A stretch of 64,000 nucleotides of DNA, from positions 5,511,501 through 5,575,500 of the forward strand of contig NZ_CP094975.1 of the NCBI RefSeq assembly GCF_023509015.1, read 5' to 3'. Positions 26,250-36,469 of this stretch are shown in pieces. The translations under genes were made by a program, and so were the position numbers. Under the pieces are notes generated by a model. It saw nothing but the letters and a program-made list of their open reading frames with translations. It was not told where the DNA came from and did no database searches. The stretch's first letter is position 1, and each line of letters opens with the position of its first letter. The DNA is from Pseudomonas abieticivorans (GTDB taxonomy: Bacteria > Pseudomonadota > Gammaproteobacteria > Pseudomonadales > Pseudomonadaceae).

Positions 26250-26993
26250 TTAGCGCTGTAGGTAATCAAACCGCGGATTCTTCAACCACTCCTGCAACTC
26301 GATCTCCGCCTGTTCCAGCGCCGTTCGGTTGAGCAATTTGCGCAGCAACGCCACGTTCACCGCCCGTGCCCTGAGGTTGAACGCCGGGTTGCCGTCGCTT
26401 TCCTCCAGCGGCTGGCGCACCCCCAGTTTCTCGTACAGTTGCTGCAAGCGGTTCTGCACGCTGCGCAGCGACAGGTTGCGGCGCTGGGCAATGGTGCGGT
26501 CGGTCAGCCCCAAGGCGATGTCCTGCAGCACTTCGTATTCGGTGTCGGTCAGGCCCAGCAAATGGTTCTGGCTTTTTTGCTGCACGCCGCGCACCTCGCG
26601 ATCGATCACGCATTGCTGTTCGATGAACAGGCTGCGCAGCGCCAGGCGCAAGCGCTCTTCGGAAGCGGTCTTGAGGATGTAACCGTAGGCGGCGCCCTCT
26701 GGCACGATGCGCGAAATACCCCGCACATAGGCTTCGTCGGCGTAGTTGGACCAGAACATGATCGACGTCTCCGGGCGGTCACGCCAGATCGAGCGTGCTG
26801 CCTCCACTCCGGTACGGCGGGGCATCTGCAGGTCCATCACCACGTGGGTAACGCCAAACTCCTGGGCCAGCCGTTCGCCCACCTGGCCGTCCTCGGCCTC
26901 CAGCAGGCGGGTGCATTCGGGCAAGGCCACCTCAATCACTTCCTTGAGGAAGGCGCGGTGCACGGGGTCGTCTTCGATCAGCAGGATGTCCAT
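26250..26993 (-). CDS. NarL/FixJ-type response regulator
   Basis: 247 residues. Receiver domain (about 2-120) with phosphoacceptor Asp54 (VVMDLQMP), acidic pair Asp8/Asp9 and Lys108 (GYILKTA). LuxR-type HTH at about 148-200 (LTDTEYEVLQDIALGLTDRTIAQRRNLSLRSVQ). The start is the ATG at 26993, which restores a normal MDILLIEDD beginning; the longer frame runs into the kinase gene. It follows the kinase by 13 bp and should be its partner. Confidence 0.9.
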   Translation of the reverse strand: MDILLIEDDPVHRAFLKEVIEVALPECTRLLEAEDGQVGERLAQEFGVTHVVMDLQMPRRTGVEAARSIWRDRPETSIMFWSNYADEAYVRGISRIVPEGAAYGYILKTASEERLRLALRSLFIEQQCVIDREVRGVQQKSQNHLLGLTDTEYEVLQDIALGLTDRTIAQRRNLSLRSVQNRLQQLYEKLGVRQPLEESDGNPAFNLRARAVNVALLRKLLNRTALEQAEIELQEWLKNPRFDYLQR

Positions 26994-27006
26994 GGTTTCT
27001 CTCTTT

Positions 27007-28251
27007 TCAAAGCGGTTCGGGCGAGGGCGGCAGTGGCAGGCTGACCTGCACGCAGGTGCCTTTGCCATGGGGCCCTTTGTCGATCTGGACCTGGGCGCTG
27101 AGCAGTTGCGCACGCACTTGCATGTTCTTGATGCCCCCGGTTTCCAGGCGGCTGGCGCTGTCCAGGCCCAGCCCGTCATCCAGGATGGTCAAGTGCAGAT
27201 GGCTGTCGGTGGCGGTGATGTTCACGGTGATCGAGCCCGGTGCGGCATGTTTGATGGCGTTGTTCACCGCTTCCTGGATGATGCGGAACAGGGCGATCTG
27301 CTGCGCCTCGGCCAAGCGGTTGCCCAGCCCTTCGGTGCTGTCGTGCAGGTGGGTGGCGATGGCCAGGCCGCTGTTGCGCACGCTGCGCAGCAGCAGGTCT
27401 TCCAGGCCTTCTTCAAAGCCGAACAACTGCAGCACTGTGGGTTTGACCGCATCGATGATCAGCCGCAACTCTTGCATGCTTTCCTGCAGGGCCAGGCTGA
27501 TGGGCGCAAGCTCGCTGCCCGGTACGCTGTCTTGCAGTTGCAGGCGGCCGATGCGCCGGTGCAGGCGGGTCATGTCGGCCAGGGTCTGGTCGTGCAGGTC
27601 CATGCCGATGCGCTGGCGTTCGTTCTCAAGCTCCTCGGTCAGGCGTAGCACGCCCAGGCGCAAGCCTTCTTCGCGGGCGCGGATCTGCGCCTGGGCGATG
27701 GCCAACTGCTTGGCCTTGTCGGTTTGGCGCAAGGCATACAGGTAGGACGCCAACAGGTCAGCCACGTGCTGGGTGTGGCGCACGTCGTCCAGGGTGTAAT
27801 AGTGGGCGGTGTGCTTGGAGCAGCTGAGTGCACCCATCACCTCGCCGCGGGCGCGCAACGGCACGTGCAGGCGGCTGCGCAGGCGCGCATCGAAAATCGG
27901 GTGGTTGAGGGCGCCGGGGAACCGGAAGCGCTCATCGTTCATGGCGTCATCGCTGAGGATATACGCCTCCTCGCCCAGCAACAGCGCGCGGATCGGGCTT
28001 TGCGCGATGGGCAGCGGGTGCACGGCAAAATCGCTCCAGGAGGTGTGCACGCCGGTCTCGTAGGCCGACAGATGGCTGTGGCCGTCCAGGATCAGGCTCA
28101 CGTCCAGGTGGTCGTGGGGCAGGATGAAGCGGATCTCTTCGGACACCGCGTCGATCATCGACTGAAAATCCAGGCGACCGGCCAGGGCGCGGGAGATACC
28201 GAGAAAATGGTGCAGCACATGTTCGGCCGCGATCGGGGCTCTGGGTGCCAT
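27007..28251 (-). CDS. Sensor histidine kinase, GAF plus HisKA_3 (NarX-like class)
   Basis: 414 residues, no membrane segment, so a cytoplasmic sensor. A GAF-like domain covers about 25-175; a helical linker (about 178-212) leads to the HisKA_3 box with His220 in MDLHDQT, then HATPase_c (about 300-408) with the N-box QEAVNNAIKHA and DDGLGLD. It is divergent from the sugar ABC operon beginning at 28514 and is followed by its response regulator, which suggests control of that operon. The GAF ligand is unknown. Confidence 0.88.
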   Translation of the reverse strand: MAPRAPIAAEHVLHHFLGISRALAGRLDFQSMIDAVSEEIRFILPHDHLDVSLILDGHSHLSAYETGVHTSWSDFAVHPLPIAQSPIRALLLGEEAYILSDDAMNDERFRFPGALNHPIFDARLRSRLHVPLRARGEVMGALSCSKHTAHYYTLDDVRHTQHVADLLASYLYALRQTDKAKQLAIAQAQIRAREEGLRLGVLRLTEELENERQRIGMDLHDQTLADMTRLHRRIGRLQLQDSVPGSELAPISLALQESMQELRLIIDAVKPTVLQLFGFEEGLEDLLLRSVRNSGLAIATHLHDSTEGLGNRLAEAQQIALFRIIQEAVNNAIKHAAPGSITVNITATDSHLHLTILDDGLGLDSASRLETGGIKNMQVRAQLLSAQVQIDKGPHGKGTCVQVSLPLPPSPEPL

Positions 28252-28492
28252 GGGCAGTGCCTTTTGTTTTTATGGGAGAGGCCGCCACAGTATGACCCAA
28301 AGGCCAACCCTGGCCTTGGCAAAACGTTGCGCTGATGCGCGATACTTTTGCGCGATCCCGCAGGTAATGTGCGAACAAAGGGTGTCAAGTGTGCAGCAAC
28401 GCCACAGACAGTGGGCTCATCGCCAGAGCAGACTGAGGGCGTAGTTTCAGTAATGCCGGCACGACCGAACCATTCGGCGGGCCAATGCCCAC

Positions 28493-28504
28493 AACAATAA
28501 CAAG
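28493..28504 (+). promoter_or_regulatory. Crc/Hfq-type CA motif ahead of the sugar-binding protein gene
   Basis: AACAATAACAAG fits AAnAAnAA and merges into the AAGGG ribosome binding site of the gene at 28514. Confidence 0.58.
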
Positions 28505-28513
28505 GGTCTAGTC

Positions 28514-29536
28514 ATGAAACGTCATCCGTTGCGCTGCGCGCTGCTTTCTACTGCACTGTTGATTTCCCCCTTCATGCTCGCCCAGGCCGCCACGGCCGAC
28601 AAAACCATTGCCTTGTCCAACAACTACGCCGGCAACTCCTGGCGCCAGGGCATGCTCGCCAGTTGGCAGAAAACCACCGACCAGGCCGTGAAGGCCGGGG
28701 TGATTGCCTCGGCCGATTCCTTCACCACCGGCGAAAACCAGGCCACCGAGCAGGCCGCGCAAATCCAGAACCTGATCCTTCAGGGCTATAACGCCATCGT
28801 CATCGACGCCGCCTCGCCCACCGCCCTCAATGGCGCGGTAAAGCAGGCCTGTGACGCCGGCATCATCGTGGTGTCGTTCGACGGGGTGGTGACCGAGCCG
28901 TGCGCCTATCGCCTGTCCATGGACTTCAAGCAAAGCGGCCTGGACGGCATGGATTACCTGGCCAAGCGCTTTCCCCAGGGCGCCAACGTGCTGGAAGTGC
29001 GCGGCCTGGCCGGGGTTTCGGTGGACGAGCAGATTCACTCGGGCGTAAGCGCCGGTGCGGCGAAATACCCAAACCTGAAAATCGTTGGCTCGGTGAACGG
29101 CAACTGGTCGCAGACTGCCGCGCAAAAAGCCGTGGCCGGGGTATTGCCCAGCCTGCCGAAGATCGACGCGGTGGTGACCCAGGGCGATGACGGGTATGGC
29201 GTGGCGCAGGCATTCGGCGCAGCCGGTCGGCCGGTGCCGGTGATCATTTTTGGCAACCGCGAAGAAGAGCTGTCGTGGTGGAAAAAACAGAAAGACGCCA
29301 ACGGCTACGAAAGCTTCTCCATCTCCAGTGCCCCGAGCATTTCCAGCCTGGCGTTCTGGGTGGCCCAGCAACTGCTTGATGGCAAGCAGATGCCCCATGA
29401 CCTGTTGTCGCCAGCGCTGAGCGTGACCCAGGACACCCTCGAATCCTCGCTCAAGGGCGTTGAGAAGGGCGGTATTGTCAGCCAGGTGTACAGCGTCGAT
29501 GACGTGGCCAAGCTGACCGCCTCCAAACCCCAGTAA
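28514..29536 (+). CDS. Sugar ABC transporter substrate-binding protein
   Basis: 340 residues, periplasmic. Signal peptide about 1-25 ending AQA ([14 protein letters not shown]). The mature part is a type I binding protein (Peripla_BP_4) with [16 protein letters not shown] at its start, [16 protein letters not shown] near 215 and the [17 protein letters not shown] segment near 95. It heads a five-gene operon with ATPase, two permeases and a lactonase. The sugar is unknown; the lactonase points to an aldose that is oxidised after uptake or to a lactone. Confidence 0.9.
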   Translation: MKRHPLRCALLSTALLISPFMLAQAATADKTIALSNNYAGNSWRQGMLASWQKTTDQAVKAGVIASADSFTTGENQATEQAAQIQNLILQGYNAIVIDAASPTALNGAVKQACDAGIIVVSFDGVVTEPCAYRLSMDFKQSGLDGMDYLAKRFPQGANVLEVRGLAGVSVDEQIHSGVSAGAAKYPNLKIVGSVNGNWSQTAAQKAVAGVLPSLPKIDAVVTQGDDGYGVAQAFGAAGRPVPVIIFGNREEELSWWKKQKDANGYESFSISSAPSISSLAFWVAQQLLDGKQMPHDLLSPALSVTQDTLESSLKGVEKGGIVSQVYSVDDVAKLTASKPQ

Positions 29537-29562
29537 CGCGCGACGTTGTCGAGGAGAGTGCC

Positions 29563-31017
29563 ATGGTTGCCATCCCAACACCCCTGGTCCGCCTGCAAGG
29601 GGTTGGCAAGGCGTTCGGCGCGGTGCGCGCGCTGAGCGAGGTTGACCTTGATTGCCAGGCCGGTGAGTGCCTGGGCCTGATCGGCCATAACGGCGCGGGC
29701 AAGTCGACCCTGATGCATATTCTGGCCGGCACCCTGGGTGCCGACGTGGGCGCGCTGCGCATGGCCGGCAACGACGTACGCGAAGGCTATTGCGTGCAGG
29801 TCGCCCGCCAGCATGGCATCCGCTGCGTGTTCCAGGAGCTATCGTTGTGCCCCAACCTGACGGTGGCCGAAAACACCCGGTTGATGTGCCCGACCGTGCG
29901 CGGTTTTGGCTGGCGGCGCAAGGCCGGCGCGCTGATCCGCGCCAGCCTTGACGGCATCTTCCCCGGCCACGGCATCGACCCCGGTGACGTGGTGGCTGAC
30001 CTTGCGATTGGCAAGCGGCAAATGGTCGAAATCGCCCGGGCCTTCACGGCTGCCGGCGAGCGCCTGGCGCTGGTGATACTGGATGAGCCGACCTCGTCCC
30101 TGGACGCGCGCGTGGCCGAGCAGTTGCTGGGTCACGTGCGCCGTTACGTGCAGGGTGGTGGCTGCGTGGTGCTGATCAGCCACATCCTGGGTGAGATGCT
30201 TGGCACCTGTGATCGCATCGCCGTGATGAGCGATGGCCGGGTGGTGGAGGTGCGCGCGGCCAGCGCCTTTACCCATGCCTCGCTGGTGGAGTGCATGGGC
30301 AGTGCGGCCAAGGCGCACGAGGCGCAAGTTGGGTTCACCTCCAAGCGTGGCCAGCAGGCGCCGGTGGTGAACTCGCGGCCGGCGCGGCAAACCGATGGGC
30401 AAACGGTGGCCGCACACCCCGGCGAGATTGTCGGCCTGGCCGGTTTGGCAGGGCAGGGGCAAAGCCAGTTGCTGATCCAGGTATTGCGCCAGCGCGTCGC
30501 CAAGGGCTTGCCCGTGGCGCTGGTGGCCGGTGATCGGCAAACAGATGGGGTCTTTGCGCTGTGGTCGATTGCCGAGAACATCACCATCAGCTCCGTGAGT
30601 GCGCTCAAGCGCGGCGTGTTGATCGACCCCCAGGCCGAGGTTGCCATGGCCGCGCAATGGCAGCAGCGCATGGGCATCCGCACGCCAGACATGGCCAACC
30701 CGATTTTGTCGTTGTCGGGCGGCAACCAACAAAAGGCACTGTTTGCCCGGGCCCTGGCGTCCAACAGCGAGCTGATCCTGATGGATGACCCCATGCGCGG
30801 CGTCGACGTGGGCACCAAGCGTGAGGTCTACGCCATCATCAAGGAGGAAGCGGCGCGGGGCCGTACCTTCATCTGGTACACCACGGAGCTGGAAGAGCTC
30901 GACTACTGCGACCATATCTACGTGTTCCGCGACGGCCAGGCCGTGGCGGATATCCCACGCAATGAACTGAGTGAAGAGCAGATCCTGCGTGCATCCTTTC
31001 AGGAGGCGGTGGCATGA
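29563..31017 (+). CDS. Sugar ABC transporter ATPase, RbsA/MglA type
   Basis: 484 residues with two ABC domains. First: Walker [10 protein letters not shown] (about 41-49), [14 protein letters not shown]-loop, Walker [13 protein letters not shown]. Second (about 265-480): degenerate Walker A region [14 protein letters not shown], signature LSGGNQQK, Walker [13 protein letters not shown]. The degenerate second site is normal for this class. GAGGAG precedes the start; its stop overlaps the next start as ATGA. Confidence 0.9.
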   Translation: MVAIPTPLVRLQGVGKAFGAVRALSEVDLDCQAGECLGLIGHNGAGKSTLMHILAGTLGADVGALRMAGNDVREGYCVQVARQHGIRCVFQELSLCPNLTVAENTRLMCPTVRGFGWRRKAGALIRASLDGIFPGHGIDPGDVVADLAIGKRQMVEIARAFTAAGERLALVILDEPTSSLDARVAEQLLGHVRRYVQGGGCVVLISHILGEMLGTCDRIAVMSDGRVVEVRAASAFTHASLVECMGSAAKAHEAQVGFTSKRGQQAPVVNSRPARQTDGQTVAAHPGEIVGLAGLAGQGQSQLLIQVLRQRVAKGLPVALVAGDRQTDGVFALWSIAENITISSVSALKRGVLIDPQAEVAMAAQWQQRMGIRTPDMANPILSLSGGNQQKALFARALASNSELILMDDPMRGVDVGTKREVYAIIKEEAARGRTFIWYTTELEELDYCDHIYVFRDGQAVADIPRNELSEEQILRASFQEAVA

Positions 31018-31997
31018 ATGCGCCCCATCCCTTGCCGTTGAAGGCACAACCGGCCGTGGCCTCGATCAACCGCGCCCGGCTGTTGCGCAACGCGCTGCCG
31101 GCCTTGTCGCTGGTGGTGCTGCTGGTCACCATTTTCATCATGCAGCCGCGGGCCATGAGCTACATGGGCATGAACCTGATGCTCAACCTGGCGGTGCCCA
31201 TCGCCTTGGCGACCATCGCGCAGATGCTGATCATCACGGTCAACGACCTGGACCTGTCCTTGGGCAGCTTCATCAGCTTCGTCGCTTGCGTGGCGGCGAC
31301 CTTGCTCAACGAACATCCCGTGCTGGGGTGCCTGGCGCTGGTGGGCTGCGTGGGGGTGTATGCCTTGCTCGGTGCGTTGATCCATACGCGACAGTTGCCG
31401 GCCATCGTCGTGACCTTGGGCATGTCGTTCATCTGGGTGGGCGGCGCCGTGCTGTTGCTGCCTGCGCCGGGCGGCAGTGCGCCACAGTGGTTGCAGGCGC
31501 TGGTCAAGATCAAGACGCCGCTGCTGCCGTTCGCCATCCTGGTGTGCGTGGTGCTGGCGCTGGCGGTGCATGCCTTTTTGATGCGCTCGACCCTGGGCGT
31601 GGTGCTGCGCGGCGCCGGTGGCAACCCGTTGGCGATTGCCAAGGCCGGCTGGTCGCTGTTGCGCATCAAGGTCACGCTGTACGCACTGGCCGGTGGCTTC
31701 GGGGTTTTATCGGGGTTGTTCCTGGTGGGCCTGACCACCTCGGCCGACGCCAACATGGCGCTGCGCTACACGCTGCTGTCGATCGCTGGGGTAATCCTGG
31801 GCGGAGGCGAGTTCGTCGGTGGGCGGGTGTCGCCCATCGGTGCGGTACTGGGGGCGCTGACCCTGGTATTGGCCGGCTCGCTGCTGTCGTTCATTCGCAT
31901 TTCACCTGACTGGCAGATCGGCGCCCAGGGCGCGATCCTGATCCTGGTGCTGGCCTTGCGCACCGCCGTCAACCGCCTGGAGGCGCGCCCCACATGA
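31014..31997 (+). CDS. Sugar ABC transporter permease (RbsC-like), first of two
   Basis: 327 residues, BPD_transp_2 family with eight to ten helices. Family motif [21 protein letters not shown] (about 62-82) and the cytoplasmic [13 protein letters not shown] loop (about 199-211) that contacts the ATPase. It overlaps both neighbours by ATGA. The paired permease downstream suggests a heterodimeric channel. Confidence 0.9.
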   Translation: MNAPHPLPLKAQPAVASINRARLLRNALPALSLVVLLVTIFIMQPRAMSYMGMNLMLNLAVPIALATIAQMLIITVNDLDLSLGSFISFVACVAATLLNEHPVLGCLALVGCVGVYALLGALIHTRQLPAIVVTLGMSFIWVGGAVLLLPAPGGSAPQWLQALVKIKTPLLPFAILVCVVLALAVHAFLMRSTLGVVLRGAGGNPLAIAKAGWSLLRIKVTLYALAGGFGVLSGLFLVGLTTSADANMALRYTLLSIAGVILGGGEFVGGRVSPIGAVLGALTLVLAGSLLSFIRISPDWQIGAQGAILILVLALRTAVNRLEARPT

Positions 31998-32956
31998 ACC
32001 TTTCCAAGCGCATCGCCGCCGTGCGTGGCAAACCCTGGTTGTGGTCGTTTCTGGCCGCCTTGCTGGTGTGGCTGGCCACCCTGGCGTTCACCCGTGGCGA
32101 AGGCGCCGGCGCGCTGTTGTCCGGGGCGCTGGGCTTTTCGGCGTTCTTTGTGATCGTCGGCGTGGGCCAGATGTTCGTGATCACCACGGGGCCAGGCAAC
32201 ATCGACTTGTCGATCCCGGCCAACATCGCCCTGAGCGGGGCCGTGGGCATGAAGCTGATGGCCGGTGCCGACAGCCTGATTGCCGTGGGGGTGGCCGGGG
32301 TGCTGGTGTTGGGTGTGCTGATTGGTTGCGCCAACTACGCGCTGATCCGCGTGCTGCGCATACCGCCGATCATCGCCACCTTGTCGGCCAGTTTCCTGCT
32401 GCAGTCCATGGCCATCGCTTATGGGCGCAGCGTGCGCATCGCGCCCCCAGAGCTGTTTTATCAGTTCAGCACCGGCCACGTGCTGGGCATCCCTTACCTG
32501 GCCATGGCGGTGGTGGTGCTCACGGTATTTGCCGGTTACCTGCTGACCCGCACGGTGTACGGCCGCTGGACATTGGCCGTGGGGCAAAACATGCGCGCAG
32601 CGGAGTTGGCTGGCGTGCGAGTGGAGCGGGTGCGCTTTGCCACCTACGTGTTGAGCGCGGTGTTCGCCAGCGTGTGTGGGGTGCTGCTGGCCGGATTTTC
32701 CGGCGGTGCTTCGCTGAGCATGGGCGATGAGTACCTGCTGGCCTCCATTGCCGTGGTGGTGATTGGCGGCACCTCGGTGGCCGGTGGCTTTTCCAACGTG
32801 CCGGGGCTGTGGGGCGCATCGTTGTTCCTGTATTTGCTGGTGAGCATGCTCAACACCTTCGGCGCCAGCGCCGGGGTGCGGCTGATCCTCACCGGTGTGA
32901 TCATTATTGCGGTGATTGCCGCGGTCAGCGGGCGCAAGTCGCTGCGCACGGTTTGA
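31994..32956 (+). CDS. Sugar ABC transporter permease (RbsC-like), second of two
   Basis: 320 residues, BPD_transp_2 family. GQMFVITTGPGNIDLSIPANIALSG (about 57-81) and the ATPase-contact loop AVGQNMRAAELAGVRVERV (about 195-213) are seen, with the C-terminal VVVIGGTSVAGGFSNVPG block. Start overlaps the previous stop as ATGA. The SMP-30 gene follows after 14 bp. Confidence 0.9.
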   Translation: MNLSKRIAAVRGKPWLWSFLAALLVWLATLAFTRGEGAGALLSGALGFSAFFVIVGVGQMFVITTGPGNIDLSIPANIALSGAVGMKLMAGADSLIAVGVAGVLVLGVLIGCANYALIRVLRIPPIIATLSASFLLQSMAIAYGRSVRIAPPELFYQFSTGHVLGIPYLAMAVVVLTVFAGYLLTRTVYGRWTLAVGQNMRAAELAGVRVERVRFATYVLSAVFASVCGVLLAGFSGGASLSMGDEYLLASIAVVVIGGTSVAGGFSNVPGLWGASLFLYLLVSMLNTFGASAGVRLILTGVIIIAVIAAVSGRKSLRTV

Positions 32957-32970
32957 GCAAGGGTTGAGCC

Positions 32971-33882
32971 ATGAACGACGATATTTACGAGTACACCGAC
33001 ATACGCTTTCGCACCCTGACCCTGCCCAACACGCAGCTCGAACGCCTTTACGACCAGTGCCGTTGGGCCGAGGGGCCGGTGTGGTTCAACGATGGCGGCT
33101 ACCTGTTGTGGAGTGATATCCCCAACCAGCGGATTTTGCGCTGGACGCCCGAGCAGGGCGTGTCGGTGTTCCGCGCGGCGTCCAACTTCGCCAACGGCAA
33201 TACCCGCGACTTGCAGGGCCGCCTGGTGACCTGCGAGCACGGCACCCGGCGGGTGACGCGCACCGAGCCTGACGGCTCGATCACCGTGCTGGCCGAGCGC
33301 TTTGAAGGCAGGCGCCTGAACTCACCTAACGATGTGGTGGTGCACCGCGACGGCGCGGTGTGGTTTACCGACCCCACCTACGGCATCCTCAGCGATTACG
33401 AGGGCTATCAGGCAGAGCCCGAACAAGCCGGGCGCAATGTGTACCGCATCGACCCCCATAGCCAGGAACTGGTGTGCGTGGCCGACGACTTCGTGCAGCC
33501 CAATGGCCTGGCGTTTTCCCCGGATGGCCAAACCCTGTACGTCGCCGATTCGGCCCGCACCCACGACCCGGATGCGCCCCATCACATTCGCGCCCTGGAG
33601 GTGGTGGACGGACGCTGGCTGGGCAAGTCGCGGGTACTGGCTCAGATCGAACCGGGCATCCCCGACGGTTTGCGGGTAGACGTGCAGGGCAATATCTGGA
33701 CCAGCGCGGGGGATGGGATTCAGTGCTTCGACGCCCACGGGACCTTGTTGGGCAAGATCCGTTTGCCGGAGAAAGTGGCCAACCTGACCTTCGGCGGGCC
33801 ACGGCGCAATCGGTTGTTCATCACGGCCAATACGTCGCTGTACATGATCCATGTGGCGGTGGCGGGGGCGCAGTACCCTTAA
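32971..33882 (+). CDS. SMP-30/gluconolactonase family sugar lactonase
   Basis: 303 residues, six-bladed propeller. All four metal ligands of the family are kept: Glu34 (WAEGP), Asn120 (NSPND), Asn178 (QPNGLAFSPDG) and Asp232 (IPDGL). It should hydrolyse an aldonolactone. No signal peptide, so cytoplasmic. It closes the sugar ABC operon. It is a useful contrast to the degenerate SMP-30 domain of the IclR fusion at 49646. Confidence 0.9.
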   Translation: MNDDIYEYTDIRFRTLTLPNTQLERLYDQCRWAEGPVWFNDGGYLLWSDIPNQRILRWTPEQGVSVFRAASNFANGNTRDLQGRLVTCEHGTRRVTRTEPDGSITVLAERFEGRRLNSPNDVVVHRDGAVWFTDPTYGILSDYEGYQAEPEQAGRNVYRIDPHSQELVCVADDFVQPNGLAFSPDGQTLYVADSARTHDPDAPHHIRALEVVDGRWLGKSRVLAQIEPGIPDGLRVDVQGNIWTSAGDGIQCFDAHGTLLGKIRLPEKVANLTFGGPRRNRLFITANTSLYMIHVAVAGAQYP

Positions 33883-33897
33883 GGTTTGGAACACACC

Positions 33898-34791
33898 TCA
33901 GCCGCCCAACACCAACCGCTGCGCCAGGAAGTCCACGAACACCCGCAGCTTGGGCAAGGTCTGCCGGCTGCCGGGCCACAGCAGCGAAAACTGCCCACCC
34001 TGCATGGTGTAGTCCGGCAACACCGCCTGCAACTGACCGTCGCGCACATACTGGCTCACGGCGAAATCCGGCAGGTAGGCGATGCCCAGGCCGCCCAGGG
34101 CGGCACCGATCAGTGCTTCGATGTTGTTGAAGGTCAGCGTGCCAGGCAACACCAACGGTGGCCGTTGTTCGTGGCCCGCCAGTTGCCAGGGCTGGATCTG
34201 GCCGTTGCTGTGGAAGCGGTAGAACAGGCAGGCATGCTGCGCCAGGTTTTCGGGTGTGGTGGGGGTGCCGCGTTCTGCCAGGTAGTGCGGGGCTGCCACC
34301 AGCAGCAAGCGGAAGGTGCCCAGGGTGCGGGCCTTGAGGCGCGAGTCGAGGAACTCGCCACTGCGGATGACTGCGTCCATGCCTTCGGCGATCACGTCGA
34401 CCAGCCGGTCGTTGAAATCCAGGTCCAGTTCTACTTCGGGGTAGCGGCGGGTGAACTCCGGCAAGATGGGCAACAGCATGCGGTAGCCCAGCGCCGGCAA
34501 GCTGACCCGCAGCCGGCCGCGCGGCGCTTCGCGCGAGCGTGACAGCTCGGCCTCGGCCTCTTCCAGTTCCGCCACCACGCGGCTGCAGCGCGCATAAAAC
34601 AGCGCGCCTTCCTCGGTCAGGCTGATGTGCCGGGTACTGCGGTTGAGCAGGCGCACGCCCAGGCTTTCTTCCAGGCGCGCCACGCTCTTGCCCACGGCCG
34701 AGGCCGACAGCCCAAGGCGCTGGGCGGCGGCGACGAAACTGCGCAACTCGGCCGCGCGCACGAAGGCGGTCAAACCACTGAGGCTTTCCAT
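33898..34791 (-). CDS. LysR-family regulator (CrgA-like subgroup)
   Basis: 297 residues. HTH about 3-62: LSGLTAFVRAAELRSFVAAAQRLGLSASAVGKSVARLE, a form common in the CrgA-like group, followed by an effector domain (about 90-295) with FNDRLVDVIAEGMDAVIRSG. It is divergent from the DHA2-type MFS gene at 34902 with 110 bp between them, the usual layout for a repressor/activator of an efflux gene. Confidence 0.88.
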   Translation of the reverse strand: MESLSGLTAFVRAAELRSFVAAAQRLGLSASAVGKSVARLEESLGVRLLNRSTRHISLTEEGALFYARCSRVVAELEEAEAELSRSREAPRGRLRVSLPALGYRMLLPILPEFTRRYPEVELDLDFNDRLVDVIAEGMDAVIRSGEFLDSRLKARTLGTFRLLLVAAPHYLAERGTPTTPENLAQHACLFYRFHSNGQIQPWQLAGHEQRPPLVLPGTLTFNNIEALIGAALGGLGIAYLPDFAVSQYVRDGQLQAVLPDYTMQGGQFSLLWPGSRQTLPKLRVFVDFLAQRLVLGG

Positions 34792-34901
34792 GGGGCTCCC
34801 ATTGCGGACATTATGTCCGCTTAAAGTGGATCGACAGCCTGTTTTTTAACAATTACGGCCATCCTATCCTTGCCGCAACCTTCTGCGCAAAGGATTCGCC
34901 C

Positions 34902-36419
34902 ATGTCTCCCATACCCCTCAAGCCTTATTGGACATTGATCGCCGTGTGCCTCGCCGCGATGATCATGCCCATGAGTTTCTCCGCCGGGGCCATCGCCACC
35001 CCCGCCATCGGCCGCGACCTGGGCGGCAGCCCGTTGGCCCTGAGCTGGATCACCAACGCCTTCATGCTCGCGTTCGGCAGTTTGTTGATGGCCGCCGGTA
35101 CCCTGGCCGACGCCTATGGGCGCAAGCGCGTGTTCGTCATTGGCGTCGCGCTGTTCGCCCTGGCCTCGTTGCTGCTGGGGTTGGCGCCGGGCATGCTGTG
35201 GCTCGACATGCTGCGCGCGTTGCAGGGCATGGGCGGGGCAGCCGCCTTGGCCGGTGGCTCGGCCTCGCTGGCCCATGCTTTCGACGGGCCGGCGCGCACC
35301 CGCGCCTTCAGTGCCTTGGGCACCAGCTTTGGGGTGGGCCTGTCGTTTGGGCCGATATTGGCCGGCTGGCTGATCAGCCATCACGGTTGGCGGGCGGTGT
35401 TCGTCTCAAGCGCCGTGATCGGCGCTGGCGCCCTGGCCCTGGCCTGGCGTGGCATGCAAGAGTCGCGTGACCCCAACGCCGGTCCCCTGGACTGGGCCGG
35501 TACCCTGACCTTTACCGCAGCCCTGGCGCTGCTGACCTGGGGCATCCTGCAGGCACCTGGCAGCGGTTGGAGCAGCGTGACGGTACTTGGCTTGCTGGCC
35601 GCCGCGCTGGTCATGCTGGTGGCGTTCGTACGGGTGCAAGGCCGCGCCGCACGGCCCATGCTGGATTTGTCGTTGTTTCGCTACCCACGCTTTGTGGGCG
35701 TGCAGGTGCTGCCGATTGCTACGTGCTACTGCTTCGCCGTGCTGTTGGTGATCCTGCCGTTGTACTTTATTGGCGTGCAAGGGCGCAGCGAGGTGGACAC
35801 TGGCCTTGCCATGCTCGCCTTGTGCGCGCCGATGCTGGTGGTGCCCGGCCTGGCCGCCTGGTTGAGCCGGTTTGCCTCGGCCGGGGTAATCTCCGGCACC
35901 GGCCTGTTGATTGCCGCGCTGGGGTTGTGGCTGCTCAGTGGCCTGGCTGCCGACGCCAGCGCGAGCGCCTGGGTGCTGCCGATGTTGGTGGTGGGCGTCG
36001 GTACCGGCTTGCCGTGGGGGTTGATGGACGGCTTGTCAGTGAGCGTGGTGCCCAAGGAGCGCGCGGGCATGGCCACGGGTATTTTCGGTACCGTGCGGGT
36101 GGCCGGGGAGGGGATTGCCCTGGCGATGGTGATGGCGCTGCTCAGCGGCTTGATCGCCCGGCAATTGGGCCTGGCTGACAGTGCGCTTGGCGCTGAGGCA
36201 GTGACCCTGGCCGCGCAGTACCTGGCCGCAGGCGACCTGGCCCACGCCGCGCAGTCGGCCCCCACGCACGCTTTGCTTGAGGCGGCCAGCCAGGCCATCA
36301 GCGAGCTGGCCCGGGTGTTGATGGTGATCACCTTGCTGTGCGCAGGCGTGGTGTTCGTCTTCCTCGGCGAGCGGCGGGTGCAGGCCAGCCAAGGTATTCC
36401 CCGGATCAATGATATATAG
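34902..36419 (+). CDS. MFS drug:H+ antiporter, DHA2 family (14 helices)
   Basis: 505 residues with fourteen predicted helices, the DHA2 topology. Motif A region GTLADAYGRKRVFVIG (about 67-82) and motif C-like LGTSFGVGLSFGPILAGWLI (about 138-157) are present, showing an antiporter. AAGGA stands ahead of the start. Regulated probably by the divergent LysR. Exported compound unknown. Confidence 0.88.
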   Translation: MSPIPLKPYWTLIAVCLAAMIMPMSFSAGAIATPAIGRDLGGSPLALSWITNAFMLAFGSLLMAAGTLADAYGRKRVFVIGVALFALASLLLGLAPGMLWLDMLRALQGMGGAAALAGGSASLAHAFDGPARTRAFSALGTSFGVGLSFGPILAGWLISHHGWRAVFVSSAVIGAGALALAWRGMQESRDPNAGPLDWAGTLTFTAALALLTWGILQAPGSGWSSVTVLGLLAAALVMLVAFVRVQGRAARPMLDLSLFRYPRFVGVQVLPIATCYCFAVLLVILPLYFIGVQGRSEVDTGLAMLALCAPMLVVPGLAAWLSRFASAGVISGTGLLIAALGLWLLSGLAADASASAWVLPMLVVGVGTGLPWGLMDGLSVSVVPKERAGMATGIFGTVRVAGEGIALAMVMALLSGLIARQLGLADSALGAEAVTLAAQYLAAGDLAHAAQSAPTHALLEAASQAISELARVLMVITLLCAGVVFVFLGERRVQASQGIPRINDI

Positions 36420-36469
36420 CCAGCGGGCCCAGCTCTGATACTGTGCCTCAAACAGTCGAACGAGCACGG

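Noticed and set aside
28307..28325. TTGGCAAAACGTTGCG as a second sigma-54 promoter
   Set aside because: GG and GC are nine bases apart instead of ten, and the TGGCAC element is incomplete.
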